Assembly: GCF_000423665.1 (NCBI RefSeq)
Contig: NZ_AUIK01000027.1
Span: forward strand, 1-64,000
Reading direction: 5' to 3'
DNA length: 64,000 bases
Source: Solirubrobacter soli DSM 22325
Lineage (GTDB): Bacteria; Actinomycetota; Thermoleophilia; Solirubrobacterales; Solirubrobacteraceae
The notes below the pieces were generated by a model, which did no database searches, had not been told where the DNA came from, and saw only the letters and a list, made by a program, of their open reading frames with translations. The position numbers were made by a program, and so were the translations under genes. How positions within the stretch are numbered: position 1 is the first letter of the stretch; every line of letters starts with the position of its first letter. This document shows positions 55,009 to 62,691 of the stretch, in pieces.

Positions 55009-56046
55009 TCATGCGCGAAGCTCCGCCGCGGCGAACTCGTGCATGCCCGCCTCGAAGTCCTCGGTCGCGGTGAACCCGAGCTCGTGGGTCGCCCGCCGCG
55101 GTGACGCGAAGACGTGGCGGACGTCGCCGGCGCGCCACTGGCCGGTGACGACGGGCGGCAGCGACGGGTCGACGGCGCGGGCGAGCGCGGCCGCCATGTC
55201 CCCCACGCTGCGCGGCGTGCCGGACGCGACGTTGAACGCGCCGGGCACGCCGGCCTCGAGCGCGCGGACGTTGGCGGCGGCGACGTCGCGGACGTGGACG
55301 AAGTCGCGCCGCTGGCCGCCGTCCTCGAACACCCGCGGCGGCTTCCCGGCGGCCAGCGAGGAGCGGAAGATGCTGGCGACCCCCGCGTACGGCGTGTCGC
55401 GCGGCATCCGCGGGCCGTAGACGTTGTGGTAGCGCAGCGCGGTGACCGTCGCCCCGGTCTCGCGGGCGAAGGCGGCGCAGAGGTGCTCCTGGGCGACCTT
55501 GGTCGCCGCGTAGACGTTGCGCGGGTCCAGCGGGGCGTCCTCCGGGACGGACTCGGGGTCGAGCGGGCGCGCGCAGACCGGGCAGGGCGGCTCGAAGCGG
55601 CCGGCGTCGAGGTCTTGCGGGCGTCTCGGCCCCGGCCGCACGATGCCGTGCTCGGCGCAGCGGTAGCGGCCCTCGCCGTAGACGACCATGCTCGAGGCCA
55701 GGACCAGCGTGCCGGTGAAGCGGCCGGCGGCGAGCGCGCGCAACAGCGTCGCCGTGCCGAGGTCGTTGTGGGAGACGTAGTCGCTGATGTCCGAGAGGTC
55801 GACGCCGAGCCCGACCATCGCCGACTGATGGCAGACGGCGTCGACGCCCAGCACGGCGGCGGCGATCGTCTCCGGGTCGCGCACGTCGCCCTCGACGAAC
55901 TCGGCGCGGGGGTCGAGGTAGCCGGGGCGCTCGCGGTGCGCGGCCTCGAGCAGCGCGTCGAGGACGCGGACCTCGTGGCCCTGGTCGAGCAGCGCGTCGA
56001 CGATGTGCGAGCCGATGAAGCCGGCGCCGCCGGTGACGAGGATCAC
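55009..56046 (-). CDS. Extended SDR NAD-dependent epimerase/dehydratase with zinc-knuckle insertion
   Basis: A 345-aa SDR enzyme of the UDP-sugar epimerase type. NAD-binding TGGAGFIGSH at residues 5-14; catalytic Ser/Tyr/Lys set in LASSMVVYG (117-124) and NVYAATK (Tyr179, Lys183). Between them an insertion carries C130-A-E-H133 and C155-P-V-C158, a likely structural zinc site not found in textbook epimerases. Later, RYHNVYGPRM and GQRRDFVHVRDVA are typical. ATG at 56046 is divergent, 26 nt from the GT2 gene. The substrate is likely a nucleotide sugar. Confidence 0.92.
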   Translation of the reverse strand: MILVTGGAGFIGSHIVDALLDQGHEVRVLDALLEAAHRERPGYLDPRAEFVEGDVRDPETIAAAVLGVDAVCHQSAMVGLGVDLSDISDYVSHNDLGTATLLRALAAGRFTGTLVLASSMVVYGEGRYRCAEHGIVRPGPRRPQDLDAGRFEPPCPVCARPLDPESVPEDAPLDPRNVYAATKVAQEHLCAAFARETGATVTALRYHNVYGPRMPRDTPYAGVASIFRSSLAAGKPPRVFEDGGQRRDFVHVRDVAAANVRALEAGVPGAFNVASGTPRSVGDMAAALARAVDPSLPPVVTGQWRAGDVRHVFASPRRATHELGFTATEDFEAGMHEFAAAELRA

Positions 56047-56072
56047 GGCGGGCCAGGCTACCGTCTCGCCCC

Positions 56073-56717
56073 GTGCCCGACGTCATCCTGCCTGTCCTCA
56101 ACGAGCGCGCCGCGATCCCGTGGGTGCTCGAGCGGATGCCGGCCGGCTATGCGCCGATCGTCGTCGACAACGGGTCGACCGACGGCTCGGGTGAGCTCGC
56201 CGCGTCGCTGGGCGCGCGGGTGGTCGTCGAACCGGTGCCCGGGTTCGGAGCCGCCTGCTTCGCCGGATTGACGGCCGCTGAGAGCGACGTCGTGTGCTTC
56301 ATGGACTGCGACGCCTCGTTCGACCCGCGCGAGCTCCCACGCGTGGCCGACCCGGTGCTGGCCGGCGACGTGGGGCTCATGCTGGGCGCGCGCAAGCCGG
56401 TGGCGCGCGGCGCCTGGCCGCTGCACGCGCGGGTGGCGAACGCGGTGCTGGCGGCCGAGTTGCGGCGGCGGACGAAGGTCCCACTGCGCGACCTCGGGCC
56501 GATGCGCGCCGCCCCGCGGGAGGCGCTGCTGGCGCTGGGTCTGCGCGACCGCCGCTTCGGCTGGCCGCTCGAGATGGTCCTGCGCGCCTCGGCGGCGGGC
56601 TGGACGATCCGCGAGATCGGCGTCTCTTATCACCCGCGCGACGGCAAGTCGAAGGTCACGGGCACCGTCCGCGGGACCGTCAGGGCGATCCGCGATATGA
56701 CGGATCTCTTACGGTGA
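56073..56717 (+). CDS. Family 2 glycosyltransferase
   Basis: A 214-aa GT-A enzyme, short and without TM helices. It opens with VPDVILPVLNERAAIPWVLERMP, has the nucleotide-binding VVDNGSTDGSG and the metal-binding acid pair in VCFMDCDASFDP; RDLGPMRAAPREALLALG and the GWPLEMVLRA helix are acceptor-side landmarks similar to dolichyl-phosphate-sugar synthases. It would transfer a sugar to a lipid or protein acceptor. GTG start at 56073. First gene of the plus-strand run to 59846; a 48-nt gap precedes the DUF2064 gene. Confidence 0.92.
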   Translation: MPDVILPVLNERAAIPWVLERMPAGYAPIVVDNGSTDGSGELAASLGARVVVEPVPGFGAACFAGLTAAESDVVCFMDCDASFDPRELPRVADPVLAGDVGLMLGARKPVARGAWPLHARVANAVLAAELRRRTKVPLRDLGPMRAAPREALLALGLRDRRFGWPLEMVLRASAAGWTIREIGVSYHPRDGKSKVTGTVRGTVRAIRDMTDLLR

Positions 56718-56765
56718 CGCCCGTTCCATAGTGATCCGCGAGGGCGCCGTGCACGCTACCTCACT

Positions 56766-57398
56766 GTGCGCCCCGCTCTCATCGTGATCGCCAAGGCACC
56801 GGTCCCCGGTCGCGTCAAGACCCGCCTGTGCCCGCCGTGCACGCCGCTCGAGGCCGCCCTCCTGGCGCGCGCCGCCCTGCTGGACACGCTCGCCGCCGCG
56901 GCCCGCAGCCGCGCGGGCCGCCGGGTCCTCGCCCTCGATGGCGCGCCCGGAAGCTGGGTCCCGACGGGCTTCGAGGTCATCGCCCAGCGCGGCGAGGGCC
57001 TGGCGGAGCGGCTCGCCGCCGCGTTCGCCGACGTGGGTGGGCCCGCGTTCCTGGTCGGCATGGACACGCCGCAGCTGACGCCCGAGCTGCTCGACGAGGG
57101 ACTCGACGCCGTCGCCGTCGGCGACTCCGCGTTCGGCGTGGCGCTGGACGGCGGGTACTGGGGCATCGGTCTGCGCCGCCCGGACCCGGCCGTGTTCGCC
57201 GGCGTCCCGATGAGCACCGCGCGCACCGGCGCAGTCCAACGCGCCCAGATGGCCCTGCTCGGCCTGCGCCCCCGGACCCTCCCCCCGCTCCTCGACGTCG
57301 ACACCTTCCAGGACGCGCTGGCGGTCGCCGCCGATGCACCGGGGACGCGGTTCGCCGCCGAGGTGGCCGCGGTGATGAGCGACGAGGCGGCCGCATGA
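56766..57398 (+). CDS. DUF2064/TIGR04282-type nucleotidyl- or glycosyl-transferase
   Basis: A 210-aa GT-A-fold protein of the DUF2064 family, some members of which are named for arsenosugar synthesis. Family landmarks: VIAKAPVPGRVKTRL at the N-terminus (the Lys/Arg-rich nucleotide loop), AFLVGMDTPQLTPELL with the Asp of the metal site, and FGVALDGGYWGIGLRRPD. The real substrate is uncertain and I do not claim arsenic chemistry. GTG start at 56766. Its stop overlaps the ATG of the methyltransferase (ATGA). Confidence 0.9.
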   Translation: MRPALIVIAKAPVPGRVKTRLCPPCTPLEAALLARAALLDTLAAAARSRAGRRVLALDGAPGSWVPTGFEVIAQRGEGLAERLAAAFADVGGPAFLVGMDTPQLTPELLDEGLDAVAVGDSAFGVALDGGYWGIGLRRPDPAVFAGVPMSTARTGAVQRAQMALLGLRPRTLPPLLDVDTFQDALAVAADAPGTRFAAEVAAVMSDEAAA

Positions 57399-58180
57399 CC
57401 GCGCTGGACGCAGCGGCGGGCGCGACGCTGCCGCAGCGCGGCGCGGCGACGCCGCGGGGCGGCGCGACGATGGCCGGCGCGACGCCGCCGCACGGCGGCG
57501 CGGCGACGCCGCCGGCCGCAGGGGCCGCTCCGCGCCACGTCTCGCCCCTCCCCGCGGACCTGCTCTATGGCCGCCTCCTCGCCACGGCGGCGCAGCACGG
57601 GCTCTCGCCCCGGGCGGGCATCCGCCTCGCCGACGGGCGCCTGGAGCCGCTCGAGATCGACCGGTGGCTCGCGGACGCCGACGCCGTCGACGAGCAGGTG
57701 CTCGCGGGTGTCGAGGCGCCGGTGCTCGACCTCGGCTGCGGGCCGGGGCGGCACCTCGCGGCGCTGGCCGCCGCGGGCAAGCGCGGGCTCGGGGTCGACC
57801 TGTCGGCCGTGGCGGTCGAGATCGCGCGCGGGCGTGGCGCGGACGCGATCAACGCGTCGCTGTGGTCGCGGATTCCGGGGCGGTGGCGGACGATCCTGCT
57901 GCTCGACGGGAACATCGGGATCGGCGGTGCTCCGACGTTGCTGCTCCGGCGGGCCGGGCAGTTGCTCGCCGCAGGCGGCGCGATCGTCGTCGAGGTCGAC
58001 CCGCCCGGGTGCCCGACGCAGCGGGTCCGGGTGCGGCTTGAGGCGCCGGGCGTGGTCTCCGAGTGGTTCCGCTGGGCGCGGGTCGGTGTGGACGGCGTCG
58101 ACGCCGTGGCACGGCGCGCGGGGTTCGCGGTCACCGACGTCCGCGAACTCGCGGGCCGCACGTTCGTGACGCTGCGATGA
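57395..58180 (+). CDS. Class I SAM-dependent methyltransferase
   Basis: A 261-aa methyltransferase (or 236 aa if translation begins at ATG 57470). SAM motif I is VLDLGCGPGRH (residues 110-120) with acidic motif II (LGVDLSAVAVEIARGRGA). The C-terminal part has EVDPPGCPTQRVRVRL, EWFRWARVGVD and AVARRAGFAV. The first about 45 residues are an Ala/Thr/Pro/Gly low-complexity run (ATLPQRGAATPRGGATMAGA) encoded by GGCGCGACG-like repeats and absent from typical relatives. Start and stop overlap both neighbours by 4 nt (ATGA). Confidence 0.9.
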   Translation: MTALDAAAGATLPQRGAATPRGGATMAGATPPHGGAATPPAAGAAPRHVSPLPADLLYGRLLATAAQHGLSPRAGIRLADGRLEPLEIDRWLADADAVDEQVLAGVEAPVLDLGCGPGRHLAALAAAGKRGLGVDLSAVAVEIARGRGADAINASLWSRIPGRWRTILLLDGNIGIGGAPTLLLRRAGQLLAAGGAIVVEVDPPGCPTQRVRVRLEAPGVVSEWFRWARVGVDGVDAVARRAGFAVTDVRELAGRTFVTLR

Positions 58181-59427
58181 CGCGGCGTGCCGTCCGCCGC
58201 CGTCGCGCCGCGATCGCCCCGCCGGGACCGTTTCGCCCCGCCTTCTGGCGATCGCCGCTGCGCGGACCGTGGCTGACTTCGGCGCTCGGGTCGATCCTGC
58301 TCGTCCTGATCGCGATCGTCGCGACGACGGGCTTCCTCTCGCACGCCGCGTACATGCCCGACCTCGGCCGCAACGCGATCGTCCCCAAGGGCCGCGACCT
58401 GCCGCTGCTGTTCAACTGGCCGACGAGCCCGAGCTGGCTCTACGGCCTGACACAAGGCCTGCACACGAACGTCGGGCTGATCGCGATCCCGTTCCTGCTG
58501 GCCAAGCTCTGGTCGGTCATCCCGCGGCTGTTCGTGTTCCCGCGCCCCTCGGAGCTGATCGAGCGCCTCTCGATCGCGCTGCTGGTGTCGAGCGCGGTCT
58601 TCGAGCTCGCGACGGGCGTGATGAACGCGCAGTACTGGTACCCGTTCAAGTTCAACTTCGTCGTCGCGCACTACTACGGCGCGATCGTGTTCGTGGCCTC
58701 GCTGGCGCTGCACGTGATCGTCAAGCTGCCCGTGATCCGGAAGGCCTACCGCGAGCGGGGCGTGCTCAAGCCGCTGCGCGACGACCTCGCCCACACGAAG
58801 CCGGAGCCGACCGGCGATCTCGTGACGCCGAACCCGGCCGCGCCGACGATCAGCCGCCGCGGCCTGTTCGCGTTCGCCGGAGCGGGCGCGGCCACCCTGC
58901 TGGTGGCGAACGCCGGCCAGTCGATCGGCGGTCCGCTGCGCAAGGTCGCGTTCCTCGCCCCGCGGCGCGAGGACTTCCCGATCAACAAGCGCGCGGCGCA
59001 GGCGGGCGTCACCGAGGCGATGACGGGCGACACGTACCGGCTCGTGCTCACGGTGGGCGACACGGAGGTCGAGCTGAGCCGCGACGACCTGCTGGCGCTC
59101 CCGCAGCGCACGGCGACGCTGCCGATCGCCTGCGTCGAGGGCTGGACGACCAAGCAGGAATGGACCGGTGTGCAACTCAAGCTGCTGGCCGCGAAGGCGG
59201 GCGCGCCGGGCGCGAGCCAGGTCCTGGTCGAGTCTCTGCAGCCCAAGGGCGTGCTGCGCCAGGCGACGCTCAGCGGCGGCCAGATCGCCGCCGACGACGC
59301 GTTGCTGGCGCTCAAGGTCAACGGCGAAGACCTCTCGATGGACCACGGCTTCCCCGCGCGGATCATCGTGCCCGCGCTCCCGGGTGTCCACAACACCAAG
59401 TGGGTCGGGCGGATGACGTTCGCATGA
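58177..59427 (+). CDS. Molybdopterin-dependent oxidoreductase fused to cytochrome b561-like membrane domain
   Basis: A 416-aa protein. The first about 210 residues have four TM helices with His residues in a cytochrome b561-like layout (LYGLTQGLHTNVGLIA, FVVAHYYGAIVFVASLALHVIVK), suggesting haem b. After an SRRGLFAFAGAGAATLL anchor-like segment comes a sulfite-oxidase-fold domain (about 280-416) with the Mo-coordinating Cys319 in LPIACVEGWTTKQEWTGV and the ending HNTKWVGRMTF. It would exchange electrons between a periplasmic substrate and the quinone pool. Its position between a methyltransferase and a small membrane protein is notable. Confidence 0.9.
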   Translation: MTRRAVRRRRAAIAPPGPFRPAFWRSPLRGPWLTSALGSILLVLIAIVATTGFLSHAAYMPDLGRNAIVPKGRDLPLLFNWPTSPSWLYGLTQGLHTNVGLIAIPFLLAKLWSVIPRLFVFPRPSELIERLSIALLVSSAVFELATGVMNAQYWYPFKFNFVVAHYYGAIVFVASLALHVIVKLPVIRKAYRERGVLKPLRDDLAHTKPEPTGDLVTPNPAAPTISRRGLFAFAGAGAATLLVANAGQSIGGPLRKVAFLAPRREDFPINKRAAQAGVTEAMTGDTYRLVLTVGDTEVELSRDDLLALPQRTATLPIACVEGWTTKQEWTGVQLKLLAAKAGAPGASQVLVESLQPKGVLRQATLSGGQIAADDALLALKVNGEDLSMDHGFPARIIVPALPGVHNTKWVGRMTFA

Positions 59428-59846
59428 GGGCGCTCGCCTACCTGATCTTCCTGCCGCTCGCGGGCTGGGCGCTGCTCACGGTGCTCGACTTCCGCGCCGC
59501 CGACAACGTCGTCGTCTGGCTGGTGGCGGCGGTGATCCTCCACGACCTCATCCTGCTGCCCGCCTACTCAGGCCTCGACCGCGTCGCGCGCCGCGCCGCC
59601 GGCGACGCGATCAACTACATCCGGATCCCCGGCGGGATCAGCCTGCTGATGCTGCTGGTCTTCTGGAGCACGATCCGCGGCAAGGGAGACGGCGCCTACC
59701 ACTACGTCAGCGGCGTCCACTACGACGGCTACGGCCAGCGCTGGCTGCTCGTCAGCGCCGGGTTGTTCGCCGTCAGCGGGGCGCTGTATCTCGCACGACG
59801 GGGCGGCTCCCGGCGACGTACCGCACGACCGTCCCCGTCCGCTTGA
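59424..59846 (+). CDS. Small membrane protein of the molybdoenzyme operon
   Basis: A 140-aa protein with about four hydrophobic helices (AYLIFLPLAGWALLTVLDF, VVVWLVAAVILHDLILLPAY, IPGGISLLMLLVFW, WLLVSAGLFAVSGALYLARRG). His residues in the second helix (VILHDL) and the loop (YHYVSGVHY) might serve as haem or quinone contacts. ATG start at 59424 overlaps the molybdoprotein stop by 4 nt, so it is very likely a partner subunit. The 3' end overlaps the convergent lipoprotein gene by 74 nt. Confidence 0.75.
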   Translation: MRALAYLIFLPLAGWALLTVLDFRAADNVVVWLVAAVILHDLILLPAYSGLDRVARRAAGDAINYIRIPGGISLLMLLVFWSTIRGKGDGAYHYVSGVHYDGYGQRWLLVSAGLFAVSGALYLARRGGSRRRTARPSPSA

Positions 59847-60321
59847 GGCCGATCGTCAGCTCTCCAGCTTCGAACGCGATGGCGTACGGTCCGCCGATCA
59901 CGGACACGCGGCGGATCAGCTGGAAGCGAGGACGCAGGTGGAAGACCAGCAGCGCGTCCCCCTCGACGTCGGTGACGTAGAGCAGTTGGCCGCCGTCCGT
60001 CGCCAGCCCGACCGGCCCGATCCCGGCGCCGGTGCGGCCCAGCCGCTTCAGCGTCCGTGCGTCGTAGACGTCGAGGACGCGCTCGCGCCCGCACAGGACC
60101 GCGACCTTCGCGCCCCGGTCGACCAACGCGACCGCGGTCGGCTCCCGACAGGTCGCGACGGCGTCGCCGCCGCGGGTCAGCCGGTCGCGGGCCGGATCGA
60201 CCGAGAACCCGCCCGCCCGCTGCGCGCCCGGAACGACACCCGCCGGCGCGGGCAGCTCCGCCGCGGGCAGCGAGCCGCAGCCGGCAAGGCACACCAAGAG
60301 GACCAGCGGTAGGTGCCGCAC
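59773..60321 (-). CDS. Lipoprotein with propeller-like repeats
   Basis: A 182-aa lipoprotein. Lipobox VCLAGC (Cys15) ends a short leader, then strands of the type 'AVALVDRGAKVAVLCGRERVLDVYDARTLKRLGRTGAGIGPVGLATDGGQLLYVTDVEGDALLVFHL' (only landmarks of a YVTN-like propeller, about three blades). ATG at 60321; the start is divergent from and overlaps the GT-C-like gene start (60313). Could be a small sensor or ligand-binding accessory to the redox cluster; inferred. Confidence 0.75.
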   Translation of the reverse strand: MRHLPLVLLVCLAGCGSLPAAELPAPAGVVPGAQRAGGFSVDPARDRLTRGGDAVATCREPTAVALVDRGAKVAVLCGRERVLDVYDARTLKRLGRTGAGIGPVGLATDGGQLLYVTDVEGDALLVFHLRPRFQLIRRVSVIGGPYAIAFEAGELTIGLKRTGTVVRYVAGSRPVVRDTAPR

Positions 60322-61569
60322 GCGTCGAAGATAGTCGCGCCGCTCGGGATGGCGGTGATGGCGGCCACCGTCGTCATCGGATTGTCATTGGATTGGAGCG
60401 GCACGCAGCTCGGGGTCCCGCACCCGCCATTCATCGGCGCCTGGGGGCCGCGGGCGAACGTGCTCGAGCTGGTCACGATCCCGTGCTTCGTCGCCGCGGT
60501 CGCGCTCGTCCCGCACCTCCTGCGAGCCCGGTGGTTCGGAGTGTGGATCTACGCGACCACCTTGATCCTGCGCGTGACGCTCAACACCGGCCGCGGAGGC
60601 ACGCACCAGCTCGACCGCGCGCTCTTCGTCGGCCCCAAGGGCGAGGGCAAGAACGAGTACCTGCCGTCGCTCGCCGCCTTCGACCACGGGCCGCGGTTCG
60701 TGCTGGACCGCTTCGCGGAGCTGGTGCCGAGCCTGCCCGTGCACAGCGCCGGCCACCCGCCCGGGCTGCTGCTCGTCATGCACTACCTGAGCCTGGACAC
60801 GTCGCCCCGGCTCACCGCGTTCATCCTCTTCGTCGGCGCCGCGAGCGCGCCGCTGACCTACGTCCTGGCGCGCCGCCTGTTCGACGAGCCCACCGCGAGA
60901 GTCGCCGGCCTGCTCGCCGCGTTCGCGCCCGCGATGCTGCACTTCGGCGCCACCAGCGCCGACGCGGTCTACCTCACGCTCGGCCTGCTCGCGGCGATCC
61001 CGCTCGTGTCGGGGAGGCCGATCCTCGGCGCGCTCGCCCTCGCCGTCGTCAGCCTGTTCGCGTGGTCGCTGCTCGCCGTCGCCGCGTGGGCGACGCTGCT
61101 GGTGTGGGCCAAGGACGGGTTCAGAGCCGCGGTCAAGCTCGGCCTGATCACCGGCGCGATCCTGCTCGCCTTCCACGCCGCCTTCGCCGCGGCGACCGGC
61201 TTCGACCCCCTCGGCACGCTCCAGGCCACGCACCAGGTCTACGACATCGGGATCGCGAGCCGCCGCCCGTACGCCTACTGGCTCTTCGGCTCCCCCACCG
61301 CGTTCCTGCTGATCCTCGGCGTCCCGATCGCGTGGCTCGCGCTGCGCTCCCTCGGCGAGCGCGCGCCGCACGCACTCGCCATCGCGGCCGTGATCGCGAT
61401 CTCGTGCATCCTCGGCTTCACCAAGGCCGAGACCGAGCGGATCTGGCTCTTCCTGGCGCCGCTGGTGATCCTCTGCGCCGCGCCGCTCGTGCGCCGCCCG
61501 CAGCTGCTGATCGCCCTGCTCGCGACGCAGGCCGTCGTCTACGAGCTGCTCTTCGACACCTTGTGGTGA
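60313..61569 (+). CDS. GT-C-like polytopic membrane protein (mannosyltransferase-like)
   Basis: A 418-aa membrane protein with about ten helices. The extracytoplasmic loop after the first helices contains GGTHQLDRALFVGPKGEGKNEYLPSL and HSAGHPPGLLL; a His-Pro-Pro-Gly segment and acidic loop residues are shared with GT-C enzymes that use polyprenyl-phosphate sugars (ArnT/PMT type). LLAAFAPAMLHFGATSADAVY resembles the 'P..H...T.AD' helix of the same group. GTG 60313 gives a sensible first TM; ATG 60349 is an alternative. It overlaps two other genes at its ends. Confidence 0.72.
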   Translation: MPHASKIVAPLGMAVMAATVVIGLSLDWSGTQLGVPHPPFIGAWGPRANVLELVTIPCFVAAVALVPHLLRARWFGVWIYATTLILRVTLNTGRGGTHQLDRALFVGPKGEGKNEYLPSLAAFDHGPRFVLDRFAELVPSLPVHSAGHPPGLLLVMHYLSLDTSPRLTAFILFVGAASAPLTYVLARRLFDEPTARVAGLLAAFAPAMLHFGATSADAVYLTLGLLAAIPLVSGRPILGALALAVVSLFAWSLLAVAAWATLLVWAKDGFRAAVKLGLITGAILLAFHAAFAAATGFDPLGTLQATHQVYDIGIASRRPYAYWLFGSPTAFLLILGVPIAWLALRSLGERAPHALAIAAVIAISCILGFTKAETERIWLFLAPLVILCAAPLVRRPQLLIALLATQAVVYELLFDTLW

Positions 61570-62126
61570 GCGACCTTCGGCGCGCGTCCGAAGAGCAGCT
61601 GCGCGTCGCGCCACAGCGTCCAGTTCGCCACGTAGGCGTCGTCGAGCGAGTCGGCGTCGCAGCCGTCGCCACCGCGCTGGGCGGGGCCCGTAAGGCCCGG
61701 CGCCATCAGCCGCCGCGGCCCCGTGTAGCCCGAGCCGGTGCCCGGCGGGAGCGCGCGCGGGCCGACGAAGCTCACGCGCCCGCGCAGGACCGACAGCAGC
61801 ACCGGGAGCTCACGCGCGCCGATCCGCTCGAGCCCGCGGCCGAACGCGCCGCCCGGCAGCTCGCCGAAGCGCACGAGCACGACCGAACGCCCGTTGCGCC
61901 CCAGTCGCTCACGCTTCTCGAACCAGCGGTTGCCCGCGAACGCCATCAGCAGCACGACGACGATCACCAGGGGGAGCAGCGCGACCAGCATCACGAGCGC
62001 GAGAACGACGTCGCACACTCGCTTCAGCGCGAGCGAAATGCGGGCACGCGGGCGCCCGAGCCGTTGCGCGGCTCGTGCGACGTCCGGTGACCGGTCTTCT
62101 TGGCGCTCCATCGCTTGGGTCGACAC
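61539..62126 (-). CDS. Bacterial sugar transferase (undecaprenyl-phosphate sugar phosphotransferase type)
   Basis: A 195-aa monotopic enzyme. One N-terminal membrane helix (DVVLALVMLVALLPLVIVVVLLMA, about residues 40-62) is followed by the catalytic core: WFEKRERLGRNGRSVVLVRF, a helix with ARELPVLLSVLRGRVSFVGPRALPP (the PR.LP and SFVGPR landmarks) and PGLTGPAQ. It would load a sugar-1-phosphate on the lipid carrier and start a polysaccharide or glycolipid. GTG start at 62126 with GGGGGAGAGGG as ribosome site. It overlaps the convergent GT-C gene by 31 nt. Confidence 0.9.
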   Translation of the reverse strand: MSTQAMERQEDRSPDVARAAQRLGRPRARISLALKRVCDVVLALVMLVALLPLVIVVVLLMAFAGNRWFEKRERLGRNGRSVVLVRFGELPGGAFGRGLERIGARELPVLLSVLRGRVSFVGPRALPPGTGSGYTGPRRLMAPGLTGPAQRGGDGCDADSLDDAYVANWTLWRDAQLLFGRAPKVAHHKVSKSSS

Positions 62127-62189
62127 AGCCCTCTCCCCCTAGGGGTACACAGTGGTTATCTCAGATCGACCCTTCTGTAGGAAGCAGAA

Positions 62190-62206
62190 ACCGACATATG
62201 TTCGGT
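62190..62206 (-). terminator. Weak dyad downstream of the cysteine dioxygenase gene
   Basis: ACCGA (62190-62194) and TCGGT (62202-62206) flank a CATATG-centred sequence. Located 3 nt past the dioxygenase stop on the minus strand, the 5-bp stem is weak; it could instead be a protein-binding palindrome upstream of the sugar transferase gene. Confidence 0.3.
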
Positions 62207-62208
62207 GT

Positions 62209-62691
62209 CTACCGAGAATCTGACCGCAATGGACGCAACTCTTCGGCATACGACATTGCATGTCGTCGAAGTTCTCCGCCCGGGAGGATCTCGTAGGCGC
62301 CCATCCGCCACAACGGTGGCGAATAGGCGTGGATCGTCACCGCCGGAGCGTCGCCCGTGTGGCGCACACGGTGGATGTCGGCGGCGCTGAAGCTGAACGC
62401 CTGGCCCTCGCCGAACGTGCGTGTGACCGGCGGACCACCCAGTGCGAGGCGGTCCTCGGCGACCTCGCCCTGCACGACCGCGACCGCCCCGCCGGACAGG
62501 TCGTGATCGTGGAACCCGGTGTCCTGGTCGTCCATCCAACAGATCAGCCACACCGCGACGTCGTCGTCGCGGCGCAGCTCCTCGTAGTGCCGCTGGTCGG
62601 CCGAGTGCTGGACGAGGTGCTCCCAGACCGCCGGGTCGGCGGCGAGGTCGCGGACGAGGGACTCCAGGGCGGAGCCGTCGAGCTCTGTCAT
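62209..62691 (-). CDS. Cysteine-dioxygenase-like cupin (CDO type I)
   Basis: A 160-aa cupin of the thiol dioxygenase family, oxidising cysteine (or a similar thiol) to the sulfinic acid with non-haem iron. The iron ligands His61 and His63 (GFHDHDLSGGAVAVVQGEV) and His107 (ADIHRVRH) are present, and the motif order SGGAV...GEV matches CDO. The Tyr/Cys crosslink of mammalian CDO is not evident, as in most bacterial enzymes. ATG at 62691 overlaps the amidohydrolase stop by 4 nt, so the two enzymes probably act together. Confidence 0.9.
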   Translation of the reverse strand: MTELDGSALESLVRDLAADPAVWEHLVQHSADQRHYEELRRDDDVAVWLICWMDDQDTGFHDHDLSGGAVAVVQGEVAEDRLALGGPPVTRTFGEGQAFSFSAADIHRVRHTGDAPAVTIHAYSPPLWRMGAYEILPGGELRRHAMSYAEELRPLRSDSR

